NCBI GenBank assembly: GCA_964019425.1
Contig: OZ025834.1
Location: forward strand, 62,001 to 126,000
Reading direction: 5' to 3'
Length of the DNA: 64,000 nucleotides
Source: Flectonema sp. DT1601
Taxonomy: Eukaryota; Euglenozoa; Diplonemea; Diplonemida; Diplonemidae
Shown here: positions 63,971-64,000 of the stretch, piece after piece
How the letters are laid out: every line of letters begins with the position of its first letter
Numbering within the stretch: position 1 is the stretch's first letter
The notes under the pieces: model-generated
What the model was told of the DNA's origin: nothing
What the model saw: the letters and a program-made list of their open reading frames with translations, nothing else
Database searches by the model: none
Program-made: the position numbers and the translations under genes

Positions 63971-64000
63971 GTGATGGCGTTTTTGCTGGATGAAAATCGA

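Noticed and set aside
1-64000. Retroviral, LTR or other virus-like elements
   Set aside because: No reverse transcriptase, integrase, capsid or long terminal repeats were recognised anywhere in the window.

Overview
The window is nuclear DNA of a flagellated, mitochondriate, intron-poor protist. The genes are long, mostly uninterrupted reading frames in the standard code. They include an intraflagellar-transport protein (IFT56), a tubulin-tyrosine-ligase-like enzyme, a GAF-domain cyclic-nucleotide phosphodiesterase, two mitochondrial carriers, a mitochondrial-type rhomboid, a syntaxin-6-like SNARE, an AP180/ANTH clathrin adaptor, RPA2, the ribosome-assembly GTPase GNL2/NOG2 and WDR75/UTP17. 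Five genes carry cis introns of 54-232 nt. Four of the six introns start with GTATGT, the others with GTGTGT and GTACGC (the latter unproven), and all end in CAG. Non-coding DNA is full of A and T homopolymers.

The layout is striking. All 22 protein genes I accept lie on the minus strand, from 63970 down to 9530, with several spacers of only 88-213 nt. Many start codons sit a few nucleotides downstream of a U-rich tract ending in CAG or TAG. This looks like a directional gene cluster transcribed as one unit, possibly with spliced-leader trans-splicing. Together with a PDEB-like phosphodiesterase and a PHO80-type cyclin it points most readily to Euglenozoa (diplonemid or kinetoplastid relatives). 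That is an inference; no spliced-leader gene or rRNA is visible here.

Reading in the direction of transcription: AP180-like adaptor; mitochondrial carrier; lysine-rich protein of unknown function; SELENBP-like propeller; ankyrin protein; RPA2; SLC25A42-like carrier; a 4.1 kb gene-free gap; helical-repeat protein; 1826-residue PDZ/coiled-coil protein; syntaxin-6-like SNARE; PDZ protein; proline-rich coiled-coil protein; muniscin/TCUP-like adaptor; TTLL; GNL2; inactive rhodanese-like protein; rhomboid; IFT56; phosphodiesterase; a 1.87 kb TIR transposon; TBC1D15-like RabGAP; WDR75; cyclin. After the cyclin, positions 1-9529 hold no recognisable gene. The array mixes ribosome assembly, flagellum, membrane traffic, mitochondria and replication, so the genes share transcription rather than a pathway, although four of them (AP180-like, SNARE, muniscin-like, RabGAP) belong to endocytic or endosomal traffic.

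The most unusual items are the one-strand array with possible trans-splice acceptors, the tendency of introns to cut off a tiny last exon, the TIR element whose target-site duplication overlaps the phosphodiesterase stop codon and whose cysteine-rich product I cannot assign to a named family, and several perfect palindromes in the spacers.
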